Notes: generated from the letters alone by a model not told the origin. A stretch of 21,063 nt of DNA from Sphingobacteriaceae bacterium (GCA_016715905.1 JADJXI010000002.1:1-21063); one strand, 5' to 3'. Shown: positions 1 to 9,664, counted from the first letter of the stretch. Program-made: numbers and translations.

Positions 1-2794
1 AAACATAGTTTCGCCGATTAAAAATCTCTCTGAACATTTCTTTGTTGATATATACTCCTGCTTGCCACCATGTTAACCCTGAACTTCCAAAAAAACCCAC
101 ACTTCCTTTTCCCGGAACCTTGTTAAACTTCTCCCCGAAAATATCTTGATTATCGAAATGAGCTGTATAACAGGTTACGCTTATTATCATCGGAAGTCTA
201 TCACCATTCTCTAACTGATAAATATCATCATTTGTGAATACCAAGTCCCATTGACCACCGCCGCCATGGCCATAATAATTAGCTAAAACTGCTCCTCTAT
301 TAAATTCCGCGCGGATTTTGGGACCTTCACCTTGAAATGGAAAATGGCTCGGTTTATTTGGATAACGAAAAACTTTGGAAGATGTAAAACCGTTCCCAAG
401 CAGGAATTCATTGTCGAGATACAGACTTTCATCATTAAAACCGAGCTGAGATTCATCTAGCGAATTGAGACCAGATGCGATGAGTAAAACATTTTCCTTC
501 CAAGCTTTAGAATTATCTGCAGGATAATTTATAATCTTATCCACTAAAATATTACCTTCTTCTACGGTTTCGCATGATATTCTTCCGATTGCTAAATCCG
601 GTATGATATCGTTTCCAGATACGCATACTATTTCATTGTCACTTGGCGCTTGGCCAAATTCTAGGGTTTGATATGGGATTGAGGGAATAAAGTTAGGGCG
701 ACTGCCATAATAAACTGACCTATAATCATAACTCATATCTCCAAGTAAAGCAATATATGTTGGTGCAGGAGTCTGCCATTGTTCAAATGCATATTTTACA
801 AAGTATTTAAGGGACAAAGGATCTAACATCCCAAATGAAAATTCGTCATAGATATCAAGAATATTAACAATTTTCACACGCGGTGATTCAAATCCCGGCA
901 AATTGTTACTTCTATATTCCGCTAATCGTTCCGCAACACTCTTAAAATTCGGATGTGCTATAATTATATAATCGGCACCATTAGCTGCATTTCTTAAATC
1001 AGAGGATTGATCGCTTACAATAGAATCAGGTGTTAAAAATGCTTCATCAGCATAGCAGAAATATTCAGTGCTTTTAGCTATTGAATCAGCAAAATGGACC
1101 GAAAAATCTGCATCGTTTGCTAAACGCGGATTAGGTATTAGTTCTCCGCGAGAAGGGATGTATATTTTCATATTATTGCTATACCATCCATAAAGATAGA
1201 ACGTGTTTTTGCCAATTCTATTAGGAGGTGAGGTAATAATCAAATTGTTGCCTCTCGCTACATTCCAACGCCAATAATCAAGTTCGAACCAATTTATCCG
1301 GACAATGTCATCACCGGAAATTGAACAGACTTTTCCATCGAGTCCAACCTCGAATTTATTCTGATTTGAATAAAGTGGTATAACGGAACCCGAAAAACCA
1401 ACATTAAATGTTGTTTCAAGAGTAACTGAGTTCTGTCCATTCCACTTAATCTCCCCCACCGGATTTGTATTAAATTTTACAAAAGCACTATGTCCGTTAC
1501 CATTAGGACAAAAAATATTAGTAATACCTTGCAAATTAACTCTAACTGTAACCTCAGGCTTATTGTCATTAATATTATATGCAATACTATCTGTAATCCA
1601 ATATGTAAAGATATCATACTCTTGTCCGTTTCGCGCCTCCGCGGTTCCCCACAACCAAAAATCTCTTTTATCATCCTGGGCATAACCTAATCTTTCATAT
1701 ATCAAATCTTTTTCATAGTGAAGTGTTTTTCGGGAATCTTTAATGGTATTATCAAAATTTGTTGGGAATCCATCTATGTATTTATAATTATAAACTGAAT
1801 CTGCTTGATAAGAAAACCAGTACACATTTTCATTATTGTATATATTCTTATAAGTGTAAGGTGTCGTAGGTTTAGGAACGTCGCCAACAAATTTAAAGTA
1901 ATCTCCAGAATTGAATACTCCGTCGGTATTTTCATCAACAATGTCTATGGGAATATTATGCCCGTTATTAATAATTTCTAGTTTTGCTTCACCTATACCA
2001 TCATTTTCAGGCACACCCGCTAATACAAGTTGATCATACGTAATTTTATAAAGTCCTTTTTCCTTGAGATAGATTTTAAAGTAATTCTTTTGAGGTTTAT
2101 ACCATATGCTGTCTGCTGACGTCTTACCTAAATAATCTCTTATCTTGCCTGTGAACTTTTTTGCCTCCTTAGAATTAATAATTGAAGATTCAACAAAATC
2201 ATTAGTTAAATCATCATTTACATTTTCTAAAGCCACCCCAATTGCAGATGAAGTATTAAAATCAACTTGCACAATAATTTTTTTGTTGAAAATAAGGTCG
2301 CGCGAAACAGGATTAAATTGATATGGATAAACACTGAAACTTGCAGCATGGGCAAATCTCATCGTAAATTCAGAAGTTACTTCCGCCGGTATTTCAGGAT
2401 AAAATGAATTTTTCCTATAAATATTTTCATCATACTTTAACGAATTTATATTTTGGTTCAATGAATCAGGATAAGATATTATAAAATGCTGCGAATAGTT
2501 TTCTTGCTCAGTGCTTAATATTTTTATTGATGGTTTAGAATTAAATGGTATTCCAACATTTAAATGAACAGTTGGCAGCCATGGTTCACCGGGTTTCCTG
2601 ATACTGTAATCTTCACCGGAAATAAATGTGACTTCCTTACCATTTACGACTGTATCGAGCAGATTATACTTATTCGAGAAATCAAAACCCACCTTTACAT
2701 ATGAAAAGGTGGATTCTATAATTGTATAATTTTGTGATTGAATTAATGCGGGAAATAAAGTGATTAATAAAATCTGAAATAGTCTATGTTTCAT
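1..2794 (-). CDS. C25 (gingipain-family) cysteine protease, PorU-type, C-terminus missing
   Basis: One uninterrupted frame of 931 codons runs from an ATG at 2794 to the window edge; I checked every codon line for stops. Residues 1-20 form a signal peptide (MKHRLFQILLITLFPALIQS). The N-terminal half has the prodomain-like RKPGEPWLPTVHL motif, and GLYKITYDQL starts near residue 247, as in PorU-like proteins. The C25 catalytic domain starts about residue 603 and holds LLGDMSYDY (about 683), the catalytic His in YYGHGGGG (His843) and the catalytic Cys in SVTCYTAHFD (Cys875). The 32-residue His-Cys spacing fits gingipains. The family acts outside the cell or at the outer membrane; PorU is the type IX secretion sortase that removes C-terminal signals and links cargo to A-LPS. 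Whether this copy is PorU itself or a secreted C25 protease cannot be settled without the missing C-terminus. It follows the polysaccharide genes on the same strand after a 120-bp gap with a promoter. Confidence 0.9.
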   Translation of the reverse strand, partial: MKHRLFQILLITLFPALIQSQNYTIIESTFSYVKVGFDFSNKYNLLDTVVNGKEVTFISGEDYSIRKPGEPWLPTVHLNVGIPFNSKPSIKILSTEQENYSQHFIISYPDSLNQNINSLKYDENIYRKNSFYPEIPAEVTSEFTMRFAHAASFSVYPYQFNPVSRDLIFNKKIIVQVDFNTSSAIGVALENVNDDLTNDFVESSIINSKEAKKFTGKIRDYLGKTSADSIWYKPQKNYFKIYLKEKGLYKITYDQLVLAGVPENDGIGEAKLEIINNGHNIPIDIVDENTDGVFNSGDYFKFVGDVPKPTTPYTYKNIYNNENVYWFSYQADSVYNYKYIDGFPTNFDNTIKDSRKTLHYEKDLIYERLGYAQDDKRDFWLWGTAEARNGQEYDIFTYWITDSIAYNINDNKPEVTVRVNLQGITNIFCPNGNGHSAFVKFNTNPVGEIKWNGQNSVTLETTFNVGFSGSVIPLYSNQNKFEVGLDGKVCSISGDDIVRINWFELDYWRWNVARGNNLIITSPPNRIGKNTFYLYGWYSNNMKIYIPSRGELIPNPRLANDADFSVHFADSIAKSTEYFCYADEAFLTPDSIVSDQSSDLRNAANGADYIIIAHPNFKSVAERLAEYRSNNLPGFESPRVKIVNILDIYDEFSFGMLDPLSLKYFVKYAFEQWQTPAPTYIALLGDMSYDYRSVYYGSRPNFIPSIPYQTLEFGQAPSDNEIVCVSGNDIIPDLAIGRISCETVEEGNILVDKIINYPADNSKAWKENVLLIASGLNSLDESQLGFNDESLYLDNEFLLGNGFTSSKVFRYPNKPSHFPFQGEGPKIRAEFNRGAVLANYYGHGGGGQWDLVFTNDDIYQLENGDRLPMIISVTCYTAHFDNQDIFGEKFNKVPGKGSVGFFGSSGLTWWQAGVYINKEMFREIFNRRNYV

Positions 2795-2834
2795 TAAATT
2801 CCGATTATTTTACACAAAACTTAGATTTTTAATG

Positions 2835-2863
2835 TTTTTAGAACAAGGGTAAAAAAAAGTCAA
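2835..2863 (-). promoter_or_regulatory. Putative sigma70-type promoter for the C25 protease
   Basis: On the minus strand TTGACT (2863-2858) is followed after exactly 17 bases by TAAAAA (2840-2835), 4/6 to TATAAT. Transcription would start near 2828, leaving a leader of about 35 nt before the ATG at 2794. A Bacteroidota-like alternative, TTG then about 20 bases then TAAGTTTT, lies slightly nearer the gene. It sits in the only sizeable gap between the Wzi-like gene and the protease, so the protease may be transcribed apart from the operon upstream. This is inferred from motif match only. Confidence 0.4.
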
Positions 2864-2914
2864 TAAACTTAGATATTTTTTTGGTAAGTAATTGGTAAGC
2901 TTGAATTATTCCAA

Positions 2915-4581
2915 CTAATCCAAAGATAAATTTAAAGCGGTGGAATAAGCATTGTAACTTTTTTGTGAATCGTATGAATTATGGCGATGCTCAAAATTAA
3001 ATAGGAAAAATATACCGTTAAAAATTTGCCAATTCATGTTAAGACGAAAACGGTTTTCAGTTTCTCTTATTCCATCAAGCAGATAGGCAAAGTTCGGATC
3101 ATTCAGTCTATAATATTCAAAAACACTTCCGCCAAAATTTTTAATTAGATTTCCGGATGCATCATACTCATTATTTCCATGTTGCAGGTAGTCATAAAAA
3201 AGTTTGAGATTAATTGTCGCTGAAACATCATAGTCAATGCTAAGTGAAAAAAGAACCGAGTTGGGATCTAATTCAGGACCTAATAAGTAAGTATTATTGG
3301 TATAAGTGAGTGATTCACCGTAACCATCATGTGAAAAAATATAAGGCCTTAATTGCATGTATTCAAAATTTAGTGTCATGTTTTCAAAAATCAGCGGAGA
3401 GGCCAATGATATACCACTTTGCCATGCGAATCTATTATTATGAAGCGCCCATTCGCCTTTAAAGAGCGGACTGAAATTAATATCGTCAAACACTGCTGTG
3501 GCATTTATTTCCAGTCCTTTAACTAACCTAAACTTTCCATCAAAAGTTAAAAAGAATTATCCAAATCGTTTAATGAGCGCTGAGCTGACTCCCAAAATAA
3601 GAATGGATTTAAATACGCTGCCTCAAAAGGTCTGTTAGAATAAATTATCATCTGAGAAATACCTAAGGAAATATCGTTGTTGGGACTAAATCCTAACCTT
3701 GATATAGCAATATATTTTGATCTCTTCTCTTTACTGATATCGTTGTTAACCTGCATTAGCTCTGGTTTCATAACTAACCATCCATGAAGAAAATCATATC
3801 TCAAACTTTTATAAGCAAAATTGAATTTAATAAAGTCAAATGCTTGAGCATTATTCGAGAGTATTAATTTATTAATTCGTCCATTTCCCCATAATATCCT
3901 TTCTCTGCCTAGTTGAAAATTTAATGGACCCTTTTCGAGTCTTAAATAACCTTGAGTGTTATCAAAAAAATTTATTTTAGTATCGTTAAAAGTAAATGAT
4001 TGTTCAACCCTTCTATCAAGAAAGGCTGTTGCTCGATCACCGTGAATTGAACCATTCGAAGCTTCAATATAATATCCGAACCAATCGTCGTAGGACCCTC
4101 GTATTCGTCCGCCAAAATTTAAAAGTGAACTGCTTCTTTTGTTTTTATCAGAATAAATAAACTTGTACTCAAACAAAGGATCAACAAAGAATTTTAACAT
4201 TGGGTCGCTATAAGAATACAAATGTTTTTCATTTTCTTGAGTTATGTTTTGCAGAAACTTATCAGGGAAAGAATCAAAAAAATTGACAACTTGATTTGAA
4301 TCGATAAAACCCAATTGTATGAATATTCTATCCATTTTTTCTTGTTCAACCGTGCTTAGAAATTGCCTCTTTTGGGATACCTTCATCAGAGCAGATTTAA
4401 CTTGATTTCTCGATAACGGCAATACTACGTCATCATAGTCATCTAATATGCCTTTAACGTACATCCTATCCAGAAAGTTATAAACTTCATGTGAGGAGGG
4501 AACGTTTTCGACTTGTGAGAGAAGATGAGATGTGTTTAAGGTTAAAAAAGTGAGAATTATTATTAACCGACAAAACTTCAT
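2915..4581 (-). CDS. Wzi-like capsule-assembly outer-membrane beta-barrel protein (one frameshift)
   Basis: Two minus-strand frames (4581-3547 and about 3559-2915) join into one protein of about 555 residues, a normal length for the family. A signal peptide covers residues 1-22 (ending HLLSQ). Next is the N-terminal helical domain typical of Bacteroidota/Ignavibacteria relatives (VYNFLDRMYVKGIL and PLSRNQVKSAL), then a beta-barrel with the signature GRERILWGNGRINKLILSNN and FDFIKFNF. Wzi proteins sit in the outer membrane and anchor or organise the capsule at the cell surface. The break is at an A5 run (3549-3553 on plus). Adding one base gives a continuous NSFLTFDGKFRLVKGLE across the join, the expected family sequence, so a base-calling error is likely. 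The gene starts 9 bp after the sugar-phosphate transferase ends, so they are co-transcribed. Confidence 0.85.
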
Positions 4582-4590
4582 TTTGGAGGA

Positions 4591-5166
4591 TTAAAGATTT
4601 CCGTGATTTGTAGCAATCGCCTCAAACGTTTTGAGAAGTACTATAAAATCAGTAAAAACATTAGCTTGAGTATAGTAATCAACCTCCATTTTTACACGCT
4701 GTTCTGGCGTTAACCGCTGCCTGCCATTTATTTGGGAATATCCGGTAATCCCTGGTATGAATTCAAAAATCTTTCTTTGTTCTTCAGTGTATTTTGAAGT
4801 GATTGAAGTAATTTCAGGGCGGGGACCCACAATACTCATCTCACCTTTAAGTACATTTATAACTTGAGGGATTTCGTCGATACTAGTTCTTCGAAGGATT
4901 TTGCCAACCTTTGTGATTCTAGGATCGTTAACTTGCGTTAATTCCGGTCCAAGTTCTAGGGCATTCTTTACCATCCCTCTGAATTTGTACATGAGGAATT
5001 TTTGACCATTATAGCCGGTGCGTTCATGTTTAAATAATACAGGTCCTCTGGATTCTAATTTAATAGCAATTGCGGCAAGAATTAATACCGGCGAAGTTAT
5101 AACAATTGTTAATATAGAAATTAATATATCTGTGAATCTCTTTATAAAACTTCCCTTCTTACCCAT
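4591..5166 (-). CDS. Initiating sugar-phosphate transferase (PglC/WcaJ-type, short monotopic form)
   Basis: This enzyme transfers a sugar 1-phosphate from a UDP-sugar to undecaprenyl phosphate at the inner membrane, the first step of repeat-unit assembly. The frame is open from 5256, but I prefer the ATG at 5166 (191 residues) because family members begin with a short basic stretch just before the membrane hairpin (here KRFTDILISILTIVITSP, about 9-26), and the extra 30 residues look unrelated. Visible motifs are GPVLFKHERTGYNG (41-54), KFRGM (61-65, usually KFRTM or KFRSM), DPRITKVGKILRR (81-93), the catalytic Asp-Glu pair in SIDEIPQ (97-98), and SIVGPRPE (111-118). It lacks the N-terminal multi-span half of WbaP/WcaJ. 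The sugar used cannot be told. It lies between a methyltransferase and the Wzi-like gene in the same minus-strand operon. Confidence 0.93.
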   Translation of the reverse strand: MGKKGSFIKRFTDILISILTIVITSPVLILAAIAIKLESRGPVLFKHERTGYNGQKFLMYKFRGMVKNALELGPELTQVNDPRITKVGKILRRTSIDEIPQVINVLKGEMSIVGPRPEITSITSKYTEEQRKIFEFIPGITGYSQINGRQRLTPEQRVKMEVDYYTQANVFTDFIVLLKTFEAIATNHGNL

Positions 5167-5387
5167 AGTTAATATTAACTGATTGTATAAAATTATTTTT
5201 TGAAAAGTATGTTCTTTTATAATATAATTAAACGGTTGCTGCCTTATATCACACAATAAACAAAAATATTTTATATAACAAAATAACTACTCTTAAACTG
5301 AATTCAAAAATGAATCTATAGTACAGTTAGGTTCTGTGCGAATGTTGACTAAAAAATTATAAAAATTTTAATAATATTTCCCATTAA

Positions 5388-6080
5388 TCAGCTTGGTTTT
5401 TTAACAAAGCATAATATATGAGTTCGTAAAAAATAAAGTGAACTAAAAACAGAATATAGAATCGGGTGAACTTTGGTTAGTATACGACTAATTGGTGGTG
5501 CTAAAGTCAGCCTATAAAAATTAACATTTTGAACAGGAAAGAGATCATTGATTTCGCTCAAAGAAACTCCCTTGACATCTTTATTTCGCGGATTGTTATA
5601 AATAAAGTCGTACCATAAAATACCACCGCCTGGCTTCGTCCAATTCCACATTTTTAGTGCAAGCTTTTTTTTAAAGTCTCTATCGAGTATTGAAGAAAAT
5701 ACCATTGATTGGAAAACAATATCAAAAACCTCGTCATCAAAGTTTTGATTTAGGATATTGCCCTCAAAAAAGGACACTTGATTTGGTAGCCTTTTTTTTG
5801 CTTCCATCAATCGTTCCGCAAGAATATCATTAGCAAAAAGATTTGAGGATTGGAAACCAAGCCTAATCAGCTGGAGGAGGTTAATTCCCGTTCCGCATCC
5901 AATTTCCAATAAACGCTTATTACCCAATGGTTCTAATTTTTCACGTTTAATCATCTTTATTAAAGCACGCTCTTTTTCTTGTTCACTCATATACGTGGAG
6001 GCGTTTAATGGACTATACCTGCCTTCCGGTATTAGCTTTCTGCGTTCGTAGCGGCGAATTATTTCTTCAGATTCTGACAC
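5388..6080 (-). CDS. Class I SAM-dependent methyltransferase
   Basis: A 230-residue protein with the Rossmann SAM-binding motif LLEIGCGTG at about 58-66, an acidic residue ending strand 2 (FANDILAER, about 82-90), and FDIVFQSMVFSSI as the motif IV region. The start is a GTG at 6080, 9 bp after the glycosyltransferase stop; no better ATG is in frame near it. The hydrophobic C-terminal stretch (PILYSVFSSLYFLRTHILCFV) may associate with the membrane. Context in a polysaccharide operon suggests it methylates a sugar or lipid-linked repeat unit, for example capping or decorating the glycan, but the substrate is not readable from sequence. Between this gene and the transferase start at 5166 lie about 220 bp without another supported gene. 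Confidence 0.85.
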   Translation of the reverse strand: MSESEEIIRRYERRKLIPEGRYSPLNASTYMSEQEKERALIKMIKREKLEPLGNKRLLEIGCGTGINLLQLIRLGFQSSNLFANDILAERLMEAKKRLPNQVSFFEGNILNQNFDDEVFDIVFQSMVFSSILDRDFKKKLALKMWNWTKPGGGILWYDFIYNNPRNKDVKGVSLSEINDLFPVQNVNFYRLTLAPPISRILTKVHPILYSVFSSLYFLRTHILCFVKKPS

Positions 6081-6089
6081 GATATTTCA

Positions 6090-7100
6090 CTATTTAAATA
6101 GTTTATCTATAATTATAAATTTGATTATGCCTATAAAAAATCCAGCAGCATATGAAAGGTGCAAAACTATAACAGCTACCGGAAACCAAACAGCAGCGTT
6201 TAATTGATTATTGATAAATATTGGAATACTACACACAATAATTGCTGCTAGGTAAAGCGCGGGAAGTAACATACCAAGAATTAAATCATTCAAAACAAGA
6301 CCGAGAATAACCAAAATAATAACGGTCAAATAAAATAATATTGGGATCTGTTGTCGGTATGAAATGGGAATTTTGTGTTTCATCAGAACAGCTACTCTCC
6401 AAAAACCATAATTATAATACTGCTTAAATAAGGCCAATGGAGATTCTCGAACAAAATAGCTGCTCTTAGCTTTGGGCGAAATGAAAACTTTGCCTCCGCT
6501 CTTTGTGATTCGAAAACAAAATTCATCGTCCTGATTGCGGATTAAAGATTCATCATATAAACCATATTTATCAAAAACATCCCTTCTAAAAACAGGGAAA
6601 CAAGCCATCTCGGCATATCCTTCGTAGTCAGGAAATCTGTGCTTTGCATTTCCAACACCAATAATACTTGACATTGCGAGTGCAGCAGCTTTTGCAAAAG
6701 GAGTTCGTCCTTTACTAATGATTGGCCCGCCAACGCATGAAACCTCAGGATGTTGCTTCGCCAATTCTAAACATGTTGCAAGATAATCTGATGAATAATC
6801 AGCATGGGCGCCGAGGATTGCGATAAATTTTCCTTTAGCATTCTTAATGCCACTATTCAATGCATGCGGAGTTAAAAATTGGGGATTATCGACAAGTATC
6901 ACTTGCGGATTATCCATCGAAATATTGTGAACAATATTTCTCGTGTTATCCGTGCTCATGCCATCGACAACTAATATTTCTATTTTATCTTTAACATTTT
7001 CTTGATTAAGCAGAGATATCAAACATTCACCAATGTATTTTTCTTCGTTCCTACATGGAATAATGACTGAAATAATGGGTTCTGACACAATCTTTTTCAA
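6090..7100 (-). CDS. Family 2 glycosyltransferase (ExoA-like) with C-terminal membrane segments
   Basis: A 336-residue GT-A fold glycosyltransferase: ISVIIPCRNEEKYIGECL (10-27), LVVDGMSTDNT (43-53), the metal/nucleotide-binding equivalent GAHADY (97-102) and NQDDEFCFRITKSG (189-202), which fits the catalytic-base region. Three to four hydrophobic segments from about 250 to 330 anchor it at the inner membrane. The arrangement resembles ExoA of succinoglycan synthesis, so it probably adds a sugar to the lipid-linked repeat unit on the cytoplasmic face. The start is unusual: no in-frame ATG or GTG exists before the motif, and TTG at 7100 is the only reasonable start, though the frame stays open to about 7167. 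It is the first gene of the minus-strand operon 7100-2915 and is divergent from the GT9 gene across a 76-bp gap. Confidence 0.92.
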   Translation of the reverse strand: MKKIVSEPIISVIIPCRNEEKYIGECLISLLNQENVKDKIEILVVDGMSTDNTRNIVHNISMDNPQVILVDNPQFLTPHALNSGIKNAKGKFIAILGAHADYSSDYLATCLELAKQHPEVSCVGGPIISKGRTPFAKAAALAMSSIIGVGNAKHRFPDYEGYAEMACFPVFRRDVFDKYGLYDESLIRNQDDEFCFRITKSGGKVFISPKAKSSYFVRESPLALFKQYYNYGFWRVAVLMKHKIPISYRQQIPILFYLTVIILVILGLVLNDLILGMLLPALYLAAIIVCSIPIFINNQLNAAVWFPVAVIVLHLSYAAGFFIGIIKFIIIDKLFK

Positions 7101-7176
7101 TTTATTTATTATAAATTTATCATTAAGAATTTTATAAAAAAAGGACTGAATATTAATTAATGATCATTACTATATA

Positions 7177-8289
7177 ATGCAGTTAAATCCTTACATTAAA
7201 AGTAAAGTATTCCAAGGGAGAAACAGGTTTTTAGTTTTTCTTTTCAATTTGACAATCAGATTGATTGCCAAGATAAATAATATTTATAGGATTATCCCTT
7301 ACAGGAATTCTAAGAAAGTTGTACTAATCTCCCTTCATAAAATTGGTGATACCGTTTTCTCTTTTCCAACTATTCGTTTTTTTTATGAGAAATATGCTGA
7401 AGACTTGACAATTATGTGTTTAGAATCGACAAAGCCATTATATGATTTACTTAATATTAAATTAAATATCACTCCTATGGATTATAATGATTTCTATTTT
7501 GGCGGGAGGATCGCAGGCTTTAAATTAAGAAAACTTCTTAGAACATTAAGACCAAGGATTATTATAGATATCACTGGAGAGATAAATTCCGTTTCACTTT
7601 TTTATCTAAATAGTAGAGCAGAAATGATATATGGTCGATGTTCAATGTATCTTAAACCATTTTACGACAAATACGTTTTTAAGGAGGAACGACCAACATT
7701 GCTCGACAGAATTTTCGATGTAGTAAGGTTTTTCAACTCTGAGGCGAAAATAGGTGACTATCAAATTAAGCAACAAATTAAGCATTCAGTAAACAAAATT
7801 TGCATTCATCCATTTGCCGGTTGGGAAGCTAAGGAATGGAATTTGAATAAATTTATTAAAGTAGCAGAACATTTATCAAAAATCTACACTTGTAAATTTA
7901 TCTCAGAACCAAACCGCATCCCAATTGATGTCATATATCAAATTAAAGAAATTCATGCCGAATTAACTATTACTCATTCTCTTGATGAGTTAATAGCTCA
8001 AATAAGAGATTGTGATTTATTTATCGGAAATGATAGCGGACCCGTAAATATTGCCTCATATCTGGGTAAAAAGACTTTTATAATATTTGGTCCTGTTAAT
8101 CCACTTTATTGTTTAGACGGAGATACGAATGTACAATTTATCGTAAAAAAGCTAAGGTGTTCACCTATTGGAGCAGAACATTACTGTTTCACTAACGCCG
8201 GAAGAGAAGGCTGCCCCACATTTGAATGCATGAATCAATTAAGTGTGCAGGATGTGCTTAAGGCCATCACTTCATTAATTAATAAATAA
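7177..8289 (+). CDS. Family 9 glycosyltransferase (heptosyltransferase-like)
   Basis: A 370-residue GT-B enzyme of the ADP-heptose:LPS heptosyltransferase family. Motifs: VVLISLHKIGDTVFSFP (48-64) with the family's K-x-G-D element, the donor-side HPFAGWEAKEWN (211-222), and the diagnostic FIGNDSGPVNIASYLG (282-297) followed by FGPVNP (304-309). A cysteine cluster near the C-terminus (C328, C337, C346, C351) matches that seen in many GT9 proteins. About 45 residues precede the first family motif, with a hydrophobic stretch (FLVFLFNLTIRLIAKI) that may bind the membrane; no later Met is suitable, so I keep the ATG at 7177. Such enzymes extend LPS core or related glycans in the cytoplasm. First gene of the plus-strand block; the GT4 gene follows after 28 bp. 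Confidence 0.92.
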   Translation: MQLNPYIKSKVFQGRNRFLVFLFNLTIRLIAKINNIYRIIPYRNSKKVVLISLHKIGDTVFSFPTIRFFYEKYAEDLTIMCLESTKPLYDLLNIKLNITPMDYNDFYFGGRIAGFKLRKLLRTLRPRIIIDITGEINSVSLFYLNSRAEMIYGRCSMYLKPFYDKYVFKEERPTLLDRIFDVVRFFNSEAKIGDYQIKQQIKHSVNKICIHPFAGWEAKEWNLNKFIKVAEHLSKIYTCKFISEPNRIPIDVIYQIKEIHAELTITHSLDELIAQIRDCDLFIGNDSGPVNIASYLGKKTFIIFGPVNPLYCLDGDTNVQFIVKKLRCSPIGAEHYCFTNAGREGCPTFECMNQLSVQDVLKAITSLINK

Positions 8290-8317
8290 TTCCATTATAT
8301 AACTTTAAATAACTTAA

Positions 8318-9442
8318 ATGAATTTACTAGTAATAGTTCAGGACTATCCGGACGAATCCGATAATCAACGATTCGGATACGTTCATACACGTAACAAATA
8401 TTATGTTGAAATAGGCATAGACGTTCTTGTATTAGCGTTTGATGCGAAAAAAGAATACGTCTTTGAAAATATCACTATTACAAATTTAAGATTCTTTAAA
8501 AGAAATTATGATATAGGAATGTTTGACGCAATCGTATCTCACGCGCCAAATTTACGCAACCATTTAAGATTTTTATATTTTTATACAAAATCAAAAAAAA
8601 TTTTCTTCTTTGTTCACGGACATGAAGTATTAAAACAATCTAACTATTACCCTGAACCATTTCCATTCATCAGAAGCAAACTATTCTATTTAGCAAGAAT
8701 TTTTAGGGACATTTATGACGCTATTAAGCTTGCTGCCTTCAAAAAATATTTTACTAAAAACCTAAAAAGTGAACGCGTTAAATTGATTTTTGTGAGCGAA
8801 TGGATGAAAAGTGAATTTAAAAGTAATATAAAAATTGATGATAATCTTCTAGAAAATAATTCCCTTATTATTCATAACGCTGCCGCAAAGGAATTTCTTA
8901 ATCAAGACTATAATTACGCAGCGGAAGAAAAATTTAAAATAATAACTATAAGACAATTTGATAACCCCAAATATGCAATAGATCTAGTTTTGAAGGCCGC
9001 CAATGAAAATCCTCAATTCGAATTTCATGTATTCGGGAAAGGTATCTTTTTTAAATATTACTCAATACCGGACAATTTGAAAATTTTCAATTCGTATTTT
9101 ATCCATCAAGAAATTCCAGGATTATTAAATCAGTATACTGCAGCATTTATGCCAACTCGGTTGGATTCACAGGGAGTAATGATGTGTGAAATGGCAACAT
9201 TTGGTATTCCTTTGATTACTTCTGATATTCCAATTTGCCGCGAAATGCTAAAAGAATTTTCAAATGTTTTTTTTATTAAAAATGATACTGATCATATATT
9301 TTTTGACGATATTCTAGAGAAAATTAATCCCAATTCTCGAATAAATAAAGATAAATTCTCATTCGAAAATACAATTTTGAAGGAGGTTAAATTTTTCCAT
9401 AAGGTGCTCTTTAACACTGATTCCATTGTTAATAAAAAATAA
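8318..9442 (+). CDS. Family 4 glycosyltransferase
   Basis: A 374-residue GT-B protein. The N-terminal domain has a FFVHGHEVL loop (97-105) and LIFVSEWM (156-163), the usual end of the acceptor half. The donor half has IITIRQFDNPKYAIDLVLKA (208-227), FHVFGKG (236-242) and the nucleotide-sugar site TRLDSQGVMMCEMATFGIPL (280-299), followed by TSDI (301-304). Family members build the repeat unit on its lipid carrier in the cytoplasm. There is no signal peptide. It follows the GT9 gene by 28 bp on the same strand without a Shine-Dalgarno site. The nearest following gene is 236 bp away, so the pair may form its own unit. The donor sugar is not predictable. Confidence 0.9.
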   Translation: MNLLVIVQDYPDESDNQRFGYVHTRNKYYVEIGIDVLVLAFDAKKEYVFENITITNLRFFKRNYDIGMFDAIVSHAPNLRNHLRFLYFYTKSKKIFFFVHGHEVLKQSNYYPEPFPFIRSKLFYLARIFRDIYDAIKLAAFKKYFTKNLKSERVKLIFVSEWMKSEFKSNIKIDDNLLENNSLIIHNAAAKEFLNQDYNYAAEEKFKIITIRQFDNPKYAIDLVLKAANENPQFEFHVFGKGIFFKYYSIPDNLKIFNSYFIHQEIPGLLNQYTAAFMPTRLDSQGVMMCEMATFGIPLITSDIPICREMLKEFSNVFFIKNDTDHIFFDDILEKINPNSRINKDKFSFENTILKEVKFFHKVLFNTDSIVNKK

Positions 9443-9478
9443 ATGCTATTAAACTTTTCATGATAATTATATTTTATA

Positions 9479-9512
9479 CTAGCAAGTACCAGTGATTCAT
9501 CTGGAATGCTAG
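9479..9512 (+). other. Imperfect hairpin downstream of the GT4 gene
   Basis: CTAGCA (9479-9484) pairs with TGCTAG (9507-9512), and inside it CCAG (9489-9492) pairs with CTGG (9501-9504), separated by a small internal loop. It lies 37 bp after the GT4 stop. No T-run follows on either strand, so it is not a standard intrinsic terminator. It could be a transcript-stabilising or attenuating structure, or chance in AT-rich DNA. The rest of the 236-bp gap (9443-9678) shows no gene that I can support. Confidence 0.3.
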
Positions 9513-9664
9513 GATTTGATCATCAGAAGATAAATTTTGTAACTTGATTATTTAATCCAACATCTTGTTGAGATATGAGTAAACTTAATCGTGGAAAATT
9601 TTTTATTTAAACATATAGCATTCGTCTCAAGGTTCAACTTTTCTTTTAACGCACAATTCAGTAC

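Noticed and set aside
1477..1690. Small open frames on both strands inside the C25 protease gene
   Set aside because: They are shadows of a long, continuous protease frame with clear domain motifs. The same applies to short frames at 6542-6733, 9852-10129, 11112-11360, 15227-15424, 16031-16249 and 16811-16993.
2881..2900. Direct repeat of TTGGTAAG
   Set aside because: Only two 8-base copies in AT-rich DNA between genes, with no further copies or associated element; probably chance.
7171..7179. TATAAT before the GT9 gene as a -10 box
   Set aside because: It overlaps the ATG itself, so a transcript from it would start inside the gene, and no suitable -35 element is at the right distance.
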